From assembly GCF_011764425.1 (NCBI RefSeq), contig NZ_BLPF01000003.1, positions 558,001-622,000 on the forward strand: a DNA stretch of 64,000 bases, read 5' to 3'. The notes beneath the pieces were generated by a model. The model was not told the DNA's origin. It made no database searches and worked only from the letters and a program-made list of their open reading frames with translations. Both the position numbers and the translations under genes were made by a program. The DNA is from Phytohabitans houttuyneae. Its GTDB lineage: Bacteria > Actinomycetota > Actinomycetes > Mycobacteriales > Micromonosporaceae. Numbering within the stretch: the stretch's first letter is position 1; each line of letters starts with the position of its first letter. This document shows positions 35,182 through 44,263 of the stretch, one piece after another.

Positions 35182-38019
35182 CTACGGGGTGAAGAAGGTG
35201 ACGGAGTCCGTGGCGCCGATGAGGTCGGTCGGGTGCAGGCGGGAGGGGAAGTTTTCGTTGGTGAGCCACCCGCCCAGCAGGTTCAACCGGAACTTGTCTC
35301 CGATCTGCTCGCTCGTTCCGCCCGGCAGCGAGGTCCTTCCCCGCATGCCGAGCGGCGTGGCCTGCCCTACGTAGCGGTTGGTCGGGCCGGAGACGAACAT
35401 GAAGTCGTTCACCGAGGCGGCGCGCGGGTTGTGTGCCGAGGCGTCGACGGTCTGGAAGCCGCCGTCGACGGGCAGGCCGGGCAGGCCGGTGAGCGGCTGT
35501 GCAAACGGCCCGTCCACGGTCGGCACCGAGTACACGGCCGGGACGGGCAGGCCGTCGAACACGATGCGGTGCAGCTTGCCCCACCGGTAGGTGTCCTGGT
35601 CGGTCGAGCGGTGGAACGCCGGTGCGAACGGGTCGCCGGCGAGCCGGTCCAGCGCGTCGGCGAGGCTCCTGAGCAGCAGCACGTCGCGGCGGTCGGCCGC
35701 GTCCGGCACGCCGGGGACCGCGTAGAAGTCCAGGCCCGAGGCCCCGACGCCGCGCCGGCTGTCGAACGTGTCGAGCAGCTGCTTGAGTGCCCTGACCGAC
35801 TCCGGACCGCCCGGCAACGGCAGCTCCAGCGGCCTGAGACGCTCGTCGATGACGTTGTCGATGTACTGCCCGCGCCAGACCGCGAAGATCGTGGCCGCGA
35901 CGCTGGCGTCGATCTCCTTCTGCGACGGGCCGCCGAGTCGGCCGTTGTCGTCGCTCGCGTCGAACCCCTCGCGGATGCCGGTCGGTGTGGTGCGGTCCCA
36001 TGCCGACAGCCGCTGTACCGCCTCGGCGATCCGAGAGTCTCCGGCCAGTGCGTTCAGTTCGGGCGTCGCGCTGTGCCGGGCCCGGTCGAACGCGGCGGTG
36101 ATGTACGGCGTGAAGAACTGCGCGTCCAGCAGCGTGACGTCGGCCTGCCGGTCCCGGGTGTCCTCGGCGGTGACGCGACCCTTGCGGATGTCCGCGCGGA
36201 CCATGTCGGTGACCCGGCCGCCCCGGCTGCCGTTGTCGTAGGTGTGGGTCAGGTAGTAGATGCCGCCACCGGGCCGCGTCTGGTTCAACGGGTCGTTGTC
36301 CAGCGTGGTGCCGGCCGGGTCGTTGTTGGAGTTGATGACGAAGCCGGCCGGTGGGTTGACCACCTGCGGCATCTCGTTGAACGGTATTACCTCGTACGGC
36401 AGTGCCTGCCCGGGCTGCTTGGTTCTGGCCGGCAGCCACTCGTTGCCGCCGGTGCCGTCGCGGACCAGGTAGGGCGGGTTGCCGTCGACGCGGCCGGCCT
36501 GCAGGTCCTCGCGCAGCGGCGCCTCGCCGGTGGTGAAGTGGGCGATGGTGCCGCGGATGTCGGCGTAGAAGAAGTTCTGCGAACCGACGTCGAAGAAGCT
36601 CAGTGCCTGCTTGAAGTCGTCCAGTCCCCGCGCGAGGTTCACCATCCGGAACGAGTCGAGCTCCCGGGTGCCGGAGAAGCCGGCGTACTGCACCGACACG
36701 GCCACGCCCGCGGCCACGTTCGCGTCGACGATCGGGCCGTTGTTGCGGCGCGGCACGATCAACGTGGCGGCGGGCACCGCACCACCCGGCGGCACCGGCA
36801 CGATCGTGTCGCTCTGGCCCGGCGTTCGCGTGTTGATCCGGTACGACTCCGGGATCGCCAGGACGTGCTCCTTCCTGCCCTGGTACACCGTGGACAGTCC
36901 GGACGGTGAGGTCGGGTCCGGCTCGATCCGCTCCTGGTACATGTCCGTGACGTCCAGGAGGTTCGTGGTGAGGCCCCAGGCGAGCTGGCGGTTCTGACCG
37001 ACGACCACGTACGGGATGCCGGCCAGCCCCTGGCCGGTCACCTCGAACCCGGCACCGCTGAGCGTGATCGGGTAAAGCGTGCTGGGCGAGTCCAGCGGCA
37101 GGTGCGGGTCGTTGGCGAGGATCGGGCGGCCGGTCGCGGTGTGCCGTCCGGCGATCGCCCACGCGTTCGACCCGAAGTCGAATTCGTTGTCCATCGCCTG
37201 GGCGATCAGCGGCACCCGCTCGGCCACCGTCCGGTACCTGTCGACCAGCCGCAGGCCTTCCTCGGACAGCTCGCCGAGCGCCTGGCTCTGGCGGCCGGCC
37301 GTGACTGGCGGGTTTCCTTGGATCGCGGCACGCCTGCCGGTCGCGTCCGGCACGGTGGAGGCGCGCGTGAAGGGCTGGAAGCGGAACAGGTCCTGGTCCA
37401 CCGCCGCCACGCCGTCGAACCCGTTCGCGGCGCCGGCCCGCGCGTACCTGGCGGTGTTCGTGGTGCGGACGCCGTCCATGTCGAACGACAGGCTGAAGCT
37501 GATCGCCTTCAGGATCGCGAGCGAGTCCACCGGTGTCCACGGCGCGACCCGGGTGACCAGCAGGTCGGCGTACTGCCGCGGCGGCCGGTTGCGGGCCAGC
37601 CACGCGTTCACACCGTCCGCGTACGCCGACAGCGCCGCCCGGGTGTCGGCGGACTGCAGCGGCAGGCTGCGCTCGGCGGCCCGGCGCAGGCCGATCGTGC
37701 GCAGCTGGACGTCGCCGGCAAGCGCGTCCTTACCCAGCAGTTCGGCGAGCGTTCCGGCTGCCTGCCGCCGGGTCAGGTCCATCTGGAACAGGCGATCGTT
37801 AGCGTGTATCCAGCCCTGGAGGAAGAACAGGTCGTGCTGGTTTCTGGCGTTGACATGAGCAAGACCCTCGACGTCGCGCACCACCGAGGCGGGCGCTCGC
37901 AGGCCGGGTATGGCGACCCGGCCGGCGTCGCGGACATCCGCTGGCGCTGGCGGCGCGGCGGTGAACAGTCCGGCGGCGACGATGCCGGCGGACAGGAAAG
38001 CGATGGCCGAACGGCGCAT
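35182..38019 (-). CDS. Secreted penicillin-acylase-family Ntn hydrolase
   Basis: A 945-residue precursor with a Sec signal peptide (MRRSAIAFLSAGIVAAG, cleavage near APPAPA). The family splits itself into alpha and beta chains by cutting before a nucleophilic Ser, here Ser284 in DFG-SNAWAIAG. Other conserved points are EGLAHVNARNQHDLFFLQGW, a NDPHLPL motif and VINSNNDPAG. Members hydrolyse amide bonds of acyl homoserine lactones, penicillins, or N-acylated lipopeptides and echinocandins. The substrate cannot be told from sequence. It is monocistronic. A role in quorum quenching or in deacylating a peptide is possible but inferred. Confidence 0.93.
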   Translation of the reverse strand: MRRSAIAFLSAGIVAAGLFTAAPPAPADVRDAGRVAIPGLRAPASVVRDVEGLAHVNARNQHDLFFLQGWIHANDRLFQMDLTRRQAAGTLAELLGKDALAGDVQLRTIGLRRAAERSLPLQSADTRAALSAYADGVNAWLARNRPPRQYADLLVTRVAPWTPVDSLAILKAISFSLSFDMDGVRTTNTARYARAGAANGFDGVAAVDQDLFRFQPFTRASTVPDATGRRAAIQGNPPVTAGRQSQALGELSEEGLRLVDRYRTVAERVPLIAQAMDNEFDFGSNAWAIAGRHTATGRPILANDPHLPLDSPSTLYPITLSGAGFEVTGQGLAGIPYVVVGQNRQLAWGLTTNLLDVTDMYQERIEPDPTSPSGLSTVYQGRKEHVLAIPESYRINTRTPGQSDTIVPVPPGGAVPAATLIVPRRNNGPIVDANVAAGVAVSVQYAGFSGTRELDSFRMVNLARGLDDFKQALSFFDVGSQNFFYADIRGTIAHFTTGEAPLREDLQAGRVDGNPPYLVRDGTGGNEWLPARTKQPGQALPYEVIPFNEMPQVVNPPAGFVINSNNDPAGTTLDNDPLNQTRPGGGIYYLTHTYDNGSRGGRVTDMVRADIRKGRVTAEDTRDRQADVTLLDAQFFTPYITAAFDRARHSATPELNALAGDSRIAEAVQRLSAWDRTTPTGIREGFDASDDNGRLGGPSQKEIDASVAATIFAVWRGQYIDNVIDERLRPLELPLPGGPESVRALKQLLDTFDSRRGVGASGLDFYAVPGVPDAADRRDVLLLRSLADALDRLAGDPFAPAFHRSTDQDTYRWGKLHRIVFDGLPVPAVYSVPTVDGPFAQPLTGLPGLPVDGGFQTVDASAHNPRAASVNDFMFVSGPTNRYVGQATPLGMRGRTSLPGGTSEQIGDKFRLNLLGGWLTNENFPSRLHPTDLIGATDSVTFFTP

Positions 38020-38183
38020 CAGCGGCCTCCACGACTAGACGGGTACCCAAACACGGCTTGCCGCCCACGGTCCCCGCGGCGGCCTGTGGAACCGTTGTGG
38101 ATTTGCTGTGGCGTCGGATACCTGATCGCCGCTCCTCGCCGTCTTGGGCCTGGACCACCAACTGGGGTCCACCGGTCGGCGGC

Positions 38184-38710
38184 TCAAAGAGCGGGACATC
38201 CCACACAACAAGGCGGGACGGTAGGGCACAGCACGCCGGCCGGCTCGTTGCGGTCCAACACGGCGCTTCGATCATGAGTACACGCCGCGTACCGCGTCGA
38301 CGAAGTCCTGCCCGCGCGTTGACGGCGGCCCGTCCTTGGTGGTTTTTCGCTCGTGACGTGCAGCCGCGGGTGGTTCTGACCGGCCGGCAGCTTGCCCTTG
38401 AACTGGCACTGCGTGTGCTCGGCGCCGGCGATGGCCGCGGCGATCTCGCTCGTGCGCGGCTCGATCGCGCCACCGTGGGGTGCGACGACGATCAGCGGCG
38501 AGCCGGTGATCGTCCAGGTGAGTTCATACGCGGTACCTTCCTGCTCGACCTTGCGCAGCGCCGTCATCGACGGGTACTCCGCGACGCTGCCCGTCGCGGC
38601 GGTGTACCGGGTTGACGCACGCTCCGCCTGGGCGCCGCTTGAGCCGCTGAGCAGTACGAGCAGGCCCGCGAGGACGCAGGGAGCCATCGCGCGGGTTGGT
38701 TACTGGTCAT
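38184..38710 (-). pseudogene. Poly-gamma-glutamate hydrolase (PghP-like) remnant, frameshifted and truncated
   Basis: The frame encodes a signal-like segment (VLAGLLVLLSGSSGAQA), then YPSMTALRKVEQEGTAYELTW and APHGGAIEPRTSEIAAAIAG, the metal-binding H/E motif of phage-type poly-gamma-glutamate hydrolases, and LHVTSE. After this point the family sequence stops and the reading becomes random. A well-placed ATG with GGAGG (38710) lies in a different frame from the body, so at least one indel sits in the signal region. Another frame near 38280-38345 ends with RGQDFVDAVRGVYS. The family is usually near 200 residues, so the gene seems broken or badly assembled. Confidence 0.6.
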
Positions 38711-39159
38711 GGTGACCTCCGGCAGACGTCGACGAATGGTTCGCCTGCGGCGTGTACGGCCCACTCTTCGCGGGTGAGGCCGCCGGGTTGGCTGCACAGG
38801 CTCCGGATTGGTTCGGTGTAGAGGGTGGGGTCCCACAGCTGTACCGTGCCGTCGTGGCTGCCGGTGGCGAGTTGCTGGCTGTCCGGGCTGAATGCCACCG
38901 CGTACATCGCTCCCTTGTGGCGGGTCAGGGGTGCGCCGACGGGTCTGCCAGTGGCCGGATCCCATAGCCTTAGGGTGTCGTCTTCGCTGCCGGTGGCCAA
39001 TAGGCGACCGTCGGGGCTCAGCGCGATGGTGTACGCCGGCCACGGGTGGCCGGCCAGGGGCGCGCCCACAGGTCTGGCCGTGGCTGGGTTCCACTTCTCG
39101 TTGCACCACGACAGATCCGGCGTGTCACCGCACCGCCGACGGTCAGCTGCGCAGCGCAA
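38707..39159 (-). pseudogene. C-terminal fragment of a WD40-repeat protein
   Basis: Two full WD40 blades are readable (YTIALSPDGRLLATGSEDD..RLWDPATG and YAVAFSPDSQQLATGSHDG..QLWDP), followed by the C-terminal tail typical of actinomycete WD40 proteins (LTREEWAVHAAGEPFVDVC). The N-terminal blades and any associated kinase or NTPase domain are missing. The fragment starts abruptly just after the end of the sigma-factor partner gene. It overlaps the start of the PghP-like remnant. Confidence 0.65.
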
Positions 39160-39250
39160 CCATCGTCACGCGGAATGGCTCGGTGCCTTACCGGGGGATG
39201 CGAACGGGAAGACCAATGTGTACGCGATGTGATCGAGATCCCAACCGGGT

Positions 39251-40032
39251 TCAGAAGCGGCCGTCCACTTCGGCTCGGGCACCGTCATCTGCGGTCGCGA
39301 CGGCCTGGTAGGTGTCCCGGCTCGGGTCCCGGCCACCCGTCGCGTGGCCATACTGCACCCCGAAGAAGTGTGTGGCGGCCCCCAGGCGCATTCCCGGCTT
39401 CAGCGTGAACGTGTAGACCAGAGCGTCCGCCTGCTGCTCGACGGTGGTCACCAGAGCGTCGGCGGATATGGTGCTCCAGGCCCCGGTGTTGACCACGTCC
39501 GGCGTGAGCGCGATCCGCACGCGTAGCTCCAGCGCGGTGACCGTCTGGCTGTTTCTCAGTGTCACGTTGCTTTGCGCCCAGTTGTCGATGCTGTGTGGAT
39601 CGACGGCGACGCTGGACCACAGGAAGCCTTGCTGGGCCGAGGAGTTGCTCGGGGACGCCGCCGGTGAACGAGACGCTTGAGCGGCGGACGGCGGACGGTG
39701 CGCAGGGCCATGGCTGGGCACCGACCCGGCAGCGGCGCTTGGGGAGCGGCCGGGGCGGGGGACACCGTGGTGGCCGAGGGCGCGGCTATCGGCTCCTGCG
39801 GCGTCTCGCCGCGGACGGCGGCCCAGGTGACCGCCACGCTGAGACCGATGACCGCTGCCACGGTCGCGGCCATCCCGGCTGCCACGGCCGTGCGCCGGTG
39901 GTTGGAGCGGGGCGCCCGGGATGCGCCAGTCGCCGCCTGGCCGCGTTGGATCCGGGTCAGAATGGCTGCACGGTCCGGCTGGTGAGCGGCCGCTGCCGCG
40001 CGGAGCGCCGAGCGGACGCGATCCGTCGACAT
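39251..40032 (-). CDS. Membrane-anchored partner of the SigE-family sigma factor (putative anti-sigma factor); one frameshift
   Basis: A cytoplasmic N-terminus (MSTDRVRSALRAAAAAHQPDRAAILTRI) leads to one transmembrane helix (VAAGMAATVAAVIGLSVAVTWAAV). A Pro/Ala-rich linker and an extracellular beta-rich domain of about 130 residues follow. The ATG overlaps the sigma-factor stop (TGATG), the usual coupling of ECF sigma factors to their regulators. The frame changes in the linker, in the C/G runs at 39741-39761; one added C joins APAPG to RSPSAAGS and keeps the rest in frame. The outer domain resembles those seen next to SigE-type factors in actinomycetes but I cannot name it. Confidence 0.75.
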
Positions 40033-40607
40033 CAGCTCCCCCTTCCCGACGGGCCGGGCGGAACTATGGCTCGGGACGCGGGGGCCAGCCACCGCGCGCC
40101 GTCGCTCGTCGACGCCGACTGGCCGCCGAGCAGCGCGGTCAACTGGGCCACCCCGCGCGACGTCTGGCTCTTCACGGTGCCCACCGAAATGCCAAGGGCA
40201 CGCGCGGTCTCCCGCTCGGACAGGTCGAACGCGTAACGCAGCACCACGCATGCCCGACGCCGGTACGGCAGCCGGTGAAGCGCCTGCCGTAGGTCGACGA
40301 CCGCGGGCACGTCCACGTCCTGCGTCCGGTCGCGCCACAGCAGGCCCAGACCGAGCAGACCGCGCCGCTCCCGGCTCAGCCTGCGGATCCGGTTGCGGGC
40401 CAGGTTGGCCAGCACACCGCGGGCGTACGCGATCGGGCTGTCGGCCGCGGCGACCCTGTCCCAGTGCCGCCATACCTCCAGGAGTGCGTCGGCGGCGAGG
40501 TCGTCGGCTACCTCCGCCTCGCCGGTGACCAGGTACGCCAGCCGTGCCAGCTCGGCGTGATGCATCTCGAAGAAGGAATGGAAGGCGTCGTCGCGCGATA
40601 CTGCCAT
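40032..40607 (-). CDS. SigE-family ECF RNA polymerase sigma factor
   Basis: A 191-residue sigma factor with region 2 (FFEMHHAELARLAYLVTGEAEVADDLAADALLEVWRHW) and region 4 (HRLPYRRRACVVLRYAFDLSERETARALGISVGTVKSQTSRG). The spacing and wording match the large actinobacterial SigE/SigM-like group. The ATG at 40607 has GGGAGG six bases upstream; longer frames starting further out lack such a site. It is co-transcribed with the overlapping membrane partner gene. Targets are unknown, but the next operons encode secreted cell-wall and hemicellulose enzymes. Confidence 0.92.
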   Translation of the reverse strand: MAVSRDDAFHSFFEMHHAELARLAYLVTGEAEVADDLAADALLEVWRHWDRVAAADSPIAYARGVLANLARNRIRRLSRERRGLLGLGLLWRDRTQDVDVPAVVDLRQALHRLPYRRRACVVLRYAFDLSERETARALGISVGTVKSQTSRGVAQLTALLGGQSASTSDGARWLAPASRAIVPPGPSGRGS

Positions 40608-40880
40608 CGGCGCCTCCCACCCCCTCGACAGTCGGTCTGTACTCGTCCGGTTGCGCCTCCGGATCGTAGCCATGAGATCCCATGTCTGAAAGACCCGTGC
40701 ACCCTCGCGCGAGTCCAAAGGATGGGCGCGTCGGCTCGAGGATGTGGGCTTATACCCGGTAGCGTCGCGGCCCCTGGATACGAGCAGGAAGTTGCGGCTA
40801 TAAATCAATCCCATGACATGCAACGCGGCGTTCGCAAGGCGCTCACTGCCGTGTCCTCGCCGGCGTGACCAAAGTCGCGT

Positions 40881-40912
40881 GACCGGCCCGCGGCGGATGC
40901 CGCGGGCCGGTC
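40881..40912 (-). terminator. Perfect hairpin downstream of the GH74 gene
   Basis: GACCGGCCCGCGGC and GCCGCGGGCCGGTC form a 14-pair stem around GGAT, 31 bases past the GH74 stop. It would also stop transcription coming from the other side. Confidence 0.85.
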
Positions 40913-40943
40913 GGGGTTCGTCATAAACGCCACGGCCTTGGGG

Positions 40944-43643
40944 TCAGGAGGGGTCGCCGTACTGGAGGCCGCGTCCGTTGGTGCCGATGTAGACGCGGCC
41001 GTAGGTGTCGGGGTCGCCGGTGATGACGCCCGCGCCGCTGATGCTGCCCCACTGGTGGGCGTCGTCGTTGACGCGGAGCCAGGTGGCGCCGCTGTCGGTG
41101 GAGCGGAAGACGCCGGTGACGTCCTTGACGGTACCGATCAGGTACAGGGCCTGGTAGGCGGCGCCCGGTGCGGCCTTGCCGAAGCCGAGGGCGGAGGCGG
41201 ACTGCACCGTTGTGAGGGTGGTGAAGGTGCGGCCGCCGTCGGTGGAGTGCAGCAGCCCTTTGGCACCGCTGGCGATCCACAGGTCCCCGGCGATGCCGGG
41301 GACGGCCGCGAGTCGGCCGGTGGGCAGGTTGGTGGCGCGGGTGGTGAAGGTCACGCCGCCGTCGGTGCTGGAGTAGAGGCTGCCGCCGGCCAGTGAGTAG
41401 AAGGTCTTGGCTGAGGAGCGGTCGGCGACGACCACGGCGTCGGTGCCTAGGCCGCTGACCGTCGACCAGCTCGCCCCCTTGTCGGTTGAGCGGTACGGAG
41501 CCTGACCGGCCTGGGTCCAGACGATGGCGGAGCCGTCCGCTGCGAGCGCGACATGGCCGGTGTCGGCGTCGGCCACCGGCTCTGCTGTGAAGCCGTTCCA
41601 GGTGCTGCCGCCGTCGGTGGAGTAGGCGCCGTCCTGCGCACCGCCACGGCCGACGCGGACCATGACAGCGGGGTTGGACTGGGCGAAATCGATGTCGGTG
41701 CTGTTGGTCATCATCGGGTTCTGCAGCCGCCCGGCGGGCACCTCGGTCAGTGAATCGTGGCGGAAACCGCCCAGGTCGCCCATGGCGGTGACGACGTGGG
41801 CGCCGCCGGGAGGGGCGATCACGTCCAGCAGCGCGGTCTCCTCCAGCCCCCGGGCCCCCACGGTCCAGTGGGTGGTGCCGCCGCTGTCGGTGGCGTTGGC
41901 GTCCTTGCTGCGCCAGATGCCGCTGCCGGTGCCGTACAGCACGTGCCCGGAGTCGAAGGGATCGATGGCCAGGGCGGTCATCCAGTGCCCGGTGCCGGTG
42001 CCGACGTAAGGGGCGCCGGAGGCGTCCCGCACCGATTTGGCGGCCAGTGCTTTCCAGGTCGTGCCGCCGTCGGTGGTCCGGTAGAGCTCGTCCTCAGGCC
42101 ACCAGCGGTCGAGGGTGGTGACCATCACCGTGGACGGCTCCTGCGGGTCGACGGCCAGACCGGAGAACCCGTAGCCGCCCTGGGACGGGGAGATGTTCTT
42201 CCACGCCCCGCCGGCCGGCGTGTACTTCCACACCGAACCTGCCGTCGCGTCGTTGGGTCCGACGTTGTTGGTGTACGTCAGGTACAGCGAGCCGTCACCG
42301 GAGAGCACGCCGTGCTGCGGCATCTGGCCGGTCGGCTGCCCGGAGACGGCCTGCCAGCTGCTGCCGCCGTCGGTGGAGCGGTACAGGGAGGTGGACGTGT
42401 CGGCGACGCCGGCGTAGATCGTCTCGCTTCCGGCCGGGCCGTACGTGACGAAGGAGATGCCCGCGCCGCTGCTCGCGCCGTTTTTGACGGGGAACGAGGA
42501 GACCTGGCTCCATGTCACGCCGTAGTCGGTGCTGCGCCACAGGCCGTTCTTGCGGGTGCCCAGCAGCAGGGTGCCGGGGTTCGCGGGGTCGATCGCCAGC
42601 CGTTCGCCCGCCCCGCGGCCGGACTCGTTGGCGCCCAGCTTGAAGGGCAGATCGGTGCGCTGGAAGGTGCGACCCCGGTCGGTGGAGCGCAGGATCGCGC
42701 CGTTGCCCGCCCACTCGTTGGTGTAGGTGCCCGCCCCGAGGTAGAGCCGGTTGGGATCGACAGGGTCGGTAGCCACCGAATCGATGCCCAACAGGTTCCA
42801 GTCCTTCTCGCCGGCCCAGTCAGTAAGCGGGATCCACCGCTCGGCGGCGTCCCATCGGTAGGCGCCGCCCATGTCGGTGCGCGCGTACAACAGGCCCTTC
42901 TCCCGCGGGTTGAACACCAGCCCGGTGACGTAACCGCCGCCCACCACCTGGGCGTTGTTCCACACATACGGTCCGGTCGGGGTCTTGGGTTCCGTCGTGC
43001 CGGTCCCGGCCGTCGGGGCAGCGGTCGTCGGAGTCCCGGCCGTCGGTGTCTGGGCCGCCGGGGCCTCGGCCAGTTTCACCAGCTTCCACTGCTGGTTGGC
43101 GCCGCCGTGGCCGGGCCACTGGATGACAGCCGCGCCGTCGGCCGTGGAGTTTCCGGACACGTCCAGGACCTGGCCGCTCCGGCGGGAGGTGAAGGTGACG
43201 GCGTCGGAACCTCGCACATCGTCGATCCGCCACTCCTGGGAGGTGGAGGAGCTCTCGGTCTGCTGCTCAGAGGCAGCCGCCTGGGCGGTCGAATCGCCCG
43301 CGATGCCCAGCACCTTACCGCTGTTGCGGCTCACCAGCTCGTAGTAGCCCTCCCCGGTGGATCGCAGCTTCCACTGCTGGTTGGCGGTGTTCTGGTCGGT
43401 CCACTGCTGGACGCGGGCACCGTCGGCGGTCGAGAAGGCGTTCACGTCCAGCGCCTTACCGCTGCGCACGGAAATCAACCGGTAATAGGCACCCCCGTCG
43501 ATCGTCGCGGCCTGCGAGTCCTCTTCAACGAACAGGACATACGGCACGACGACGGCGGACATGGCGAGCAGCAGGCCGGTGGCGATCCAACGACGGCGCC
43601 GGCGGTGACGCCCGCGGCGCCCGCCGTTCGCGGGGTTCTTCAT
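40944..43643 (-). CDS. Secreted xyloglucanase: CBM13 (ricin-type) plus GH74
   Basis: Cleaves the glucan backbone of xyloglucan. An Arg-rich N-terminus and hydrophobic segment (WIATGLLLAMSAVVVPYVLF) act as signal or anchor. A ricin-B-like carbohydrate-binding module follows (GKALDVNAFSTADGARVQQW, three similar repeats), then a Thr/Pro linker and a GH74 double seven-bladed propeller. Its repeats read as STDRGRTF or STDGGSSW units. Likely catalytic aspartates lie in GIDSVATDP and AIDPFDSG, by position in the family. MKNPANGG at 43643 is taken as the start, with AAGGAG upstream; a more distal ATG at 43664 would remove that site. It diverges from GH62 across an inverted repeat. Confidence 0.92.
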   Translation of the reverse strand: MKNPANGGRRGRHRRRRRWIATGLLLAMSAVVVPYVLFVEEDSQAATIDGGAYYRLISVRSGKALDVNAFSTADGARVQQWTDQNTANQQWKLRSTGEGYYELVSRNSGKVLGIAGDSTAQAAASEQQTESSSTSQEWRIDDVRGSDAVTFTSRRSGQVLDVSGNSTADGAAVIQWPGHGGANQQWKLVKLAEAPAAQTPTAGTPTTAAPTAGTGTTEPKTPTGPYVWNNAQVVGGGYVTGLVFNPREKGLLYARTDMGGAYRWDAAERWIPLTDWAGEKDWNLLGIDSVATDPVDPNRLYLGAGTYTNEWAGNGAILRSTDRGRTFQRTDLPFKLGANESGRGAGERLAIDPANPGTLLLGTRKNGLWRSTDYGVTWSQVSSFPVKNGASSGAGISFVTYGPAGSETIYAGVADTSTSLYRSTDGGSSWQAVSGQPTGQMPQHGVLSGDGSLYLTYTNNVGPNDATAGSVWKYTPAGGAWKNISPSQGGYGFSGLAVDPQEPSTVMVTTLDRWWPEDELYRTTDGGTTWKALAAKSVRDASGAPYVGTGTGHWMTALAIDPFDSGHVLYGTGSGIWRSKDANATDSGGTTHWTVGARGLEETALLDVIAPPGGAHVVTAMGDLGGFRHDSLTEVPAGRLQNPMMTNSTDIDFAQSNPAVMVRVGRGGAQDGAYSTDGGSTWNGFTAEPVADADTGHVALAADGSAIVWTQAGQAPYRSTDKGASWSTVSGLGTDAVVVADRSSAKTFYSLAGGSLYSSTDGGVTFTTRATNLPTGRLAAVPGIAGDLWIASGAKGLLHSTDGGRTFTTLTTVQSASALGFGKAAPGAAYQALYLIGTVKDVTGVFRSTDSGATWLRVNDDAHQWGSISGAGVITGDPDTYGRVYIGTNGRGLQYGDPS

Positions 43644-43759
43644 GACGAGGTGTTCTCCTTGCATGCCGTTCGCCAGAGGAAAGGTGGATCCAGCATCGGA
43701 GTGGCCGGGTCCCACTCCTTTGTGGTCACGGGCCCGCAAAGGGTTGCCTCGAGCCGAGG
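43621..43759 (-). repeat. Left arm of a ~138-bp inverted repeat (GH74 leader)
   Basis: Read on the minus strand, these bases match 43988-44124 on the plus strand with about a dozen differences. They include the ATGCAAGGAGAACACCTCGT stretch and the first codons of the GH74 gene. Confidence 0.9.
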
Positions 43760-43987
43760 AAATTTCTCAGGTCGCACCGTGGCGCGGCAGGCGCCGCACC
43801 GTCCACGCCGCGGCCAGCGCCTCCGGCCCCGGCACGTAGGCCGGCGTGGCGGCCCCGCGCGCCCAACTCGAGCTCCCGCTCCGCTGCGGCACGGGAGGAG
43901 AGGCCGCCCGGCGAGGTCCTGGGCGTCTCCCGAGGCTCCATGCCGGCTGAATACTCTGCGCAGCGGCAAGGTGATCCGAAAAGGTCC

Positions 43988-44124
43988 CCGGCTCGAGGCA
44001 ACCTTTGCGAGGCCCGCGACCACAAAGCAGTGGAACCCGGCCACTCCGGTGCTGGATCCAGCTTTCCTCTGGTGAACGGCATGCAAGGAGAACACCTCGT
44101 CATGAAGAACCCCACGAACGGCCG
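43988..44124 (+). repeat. Right arm of the ~138-bp inverted repeat (GH62 leader)
   Basis: This mirrors the left arm, about 92% identical by eye, with a 228-base spacer between the arms. It ends with an ATG (44102) and MKNPTNGR codons, in frame with GH62 162 bases before its likely start. The duplicated part therefore includes a pseudo-start. Confidence 0.9.
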
Positions 44125-44263
44125 GGACCCAGACGGTTGGCGCCGGCACGACGCAGACCACGGCCGAGGCCGTTGTCGTGCGCGGGTCGTCCTCGGGGTC
44201 GGGTCCGCGCCGATGCGGCGTGTTCATGTCAGCGGTTCCCCACATGATGAAAGGAAAGATGCT

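Noticed and set aside
35233-36909. Long plus-strand frame opposite the acylase gene.
   Set aside because: It is the antisense of a gene with clear family motifs; its composition is Arg/Val/Gly-biased with no motif or ribosome-binding site.
35182-38019. The acylase as the missing release enzyme of the NRPS.
   Set aside because: It is a secreted Ntn hydrolase with its own signal peptide, whereas PBP-type release enzymes are cytoplasmic serine beta-lactamase-fold proteins.
43760-43987. A hidden regulator gene in the spacer of the inverted repeat.
   Set aside because: A short EVLGVSRGS-like text resembles a helix-turn-helix but has no frame continuity or start.
41757-44075. 772-codon plus-strand frame opposite the xyloglucanase gene.
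   Set aside because: Shadow of the GH74 repeats, continuing into the inverted repeat by chance.
44102-44263. GH62 starting at the ATG inside the inverted repeat.
   Set aside because: It would place 54 hydrophilic residues ahead of the signal peptide; the ATG at 44264 has a good ribosome-binding site.
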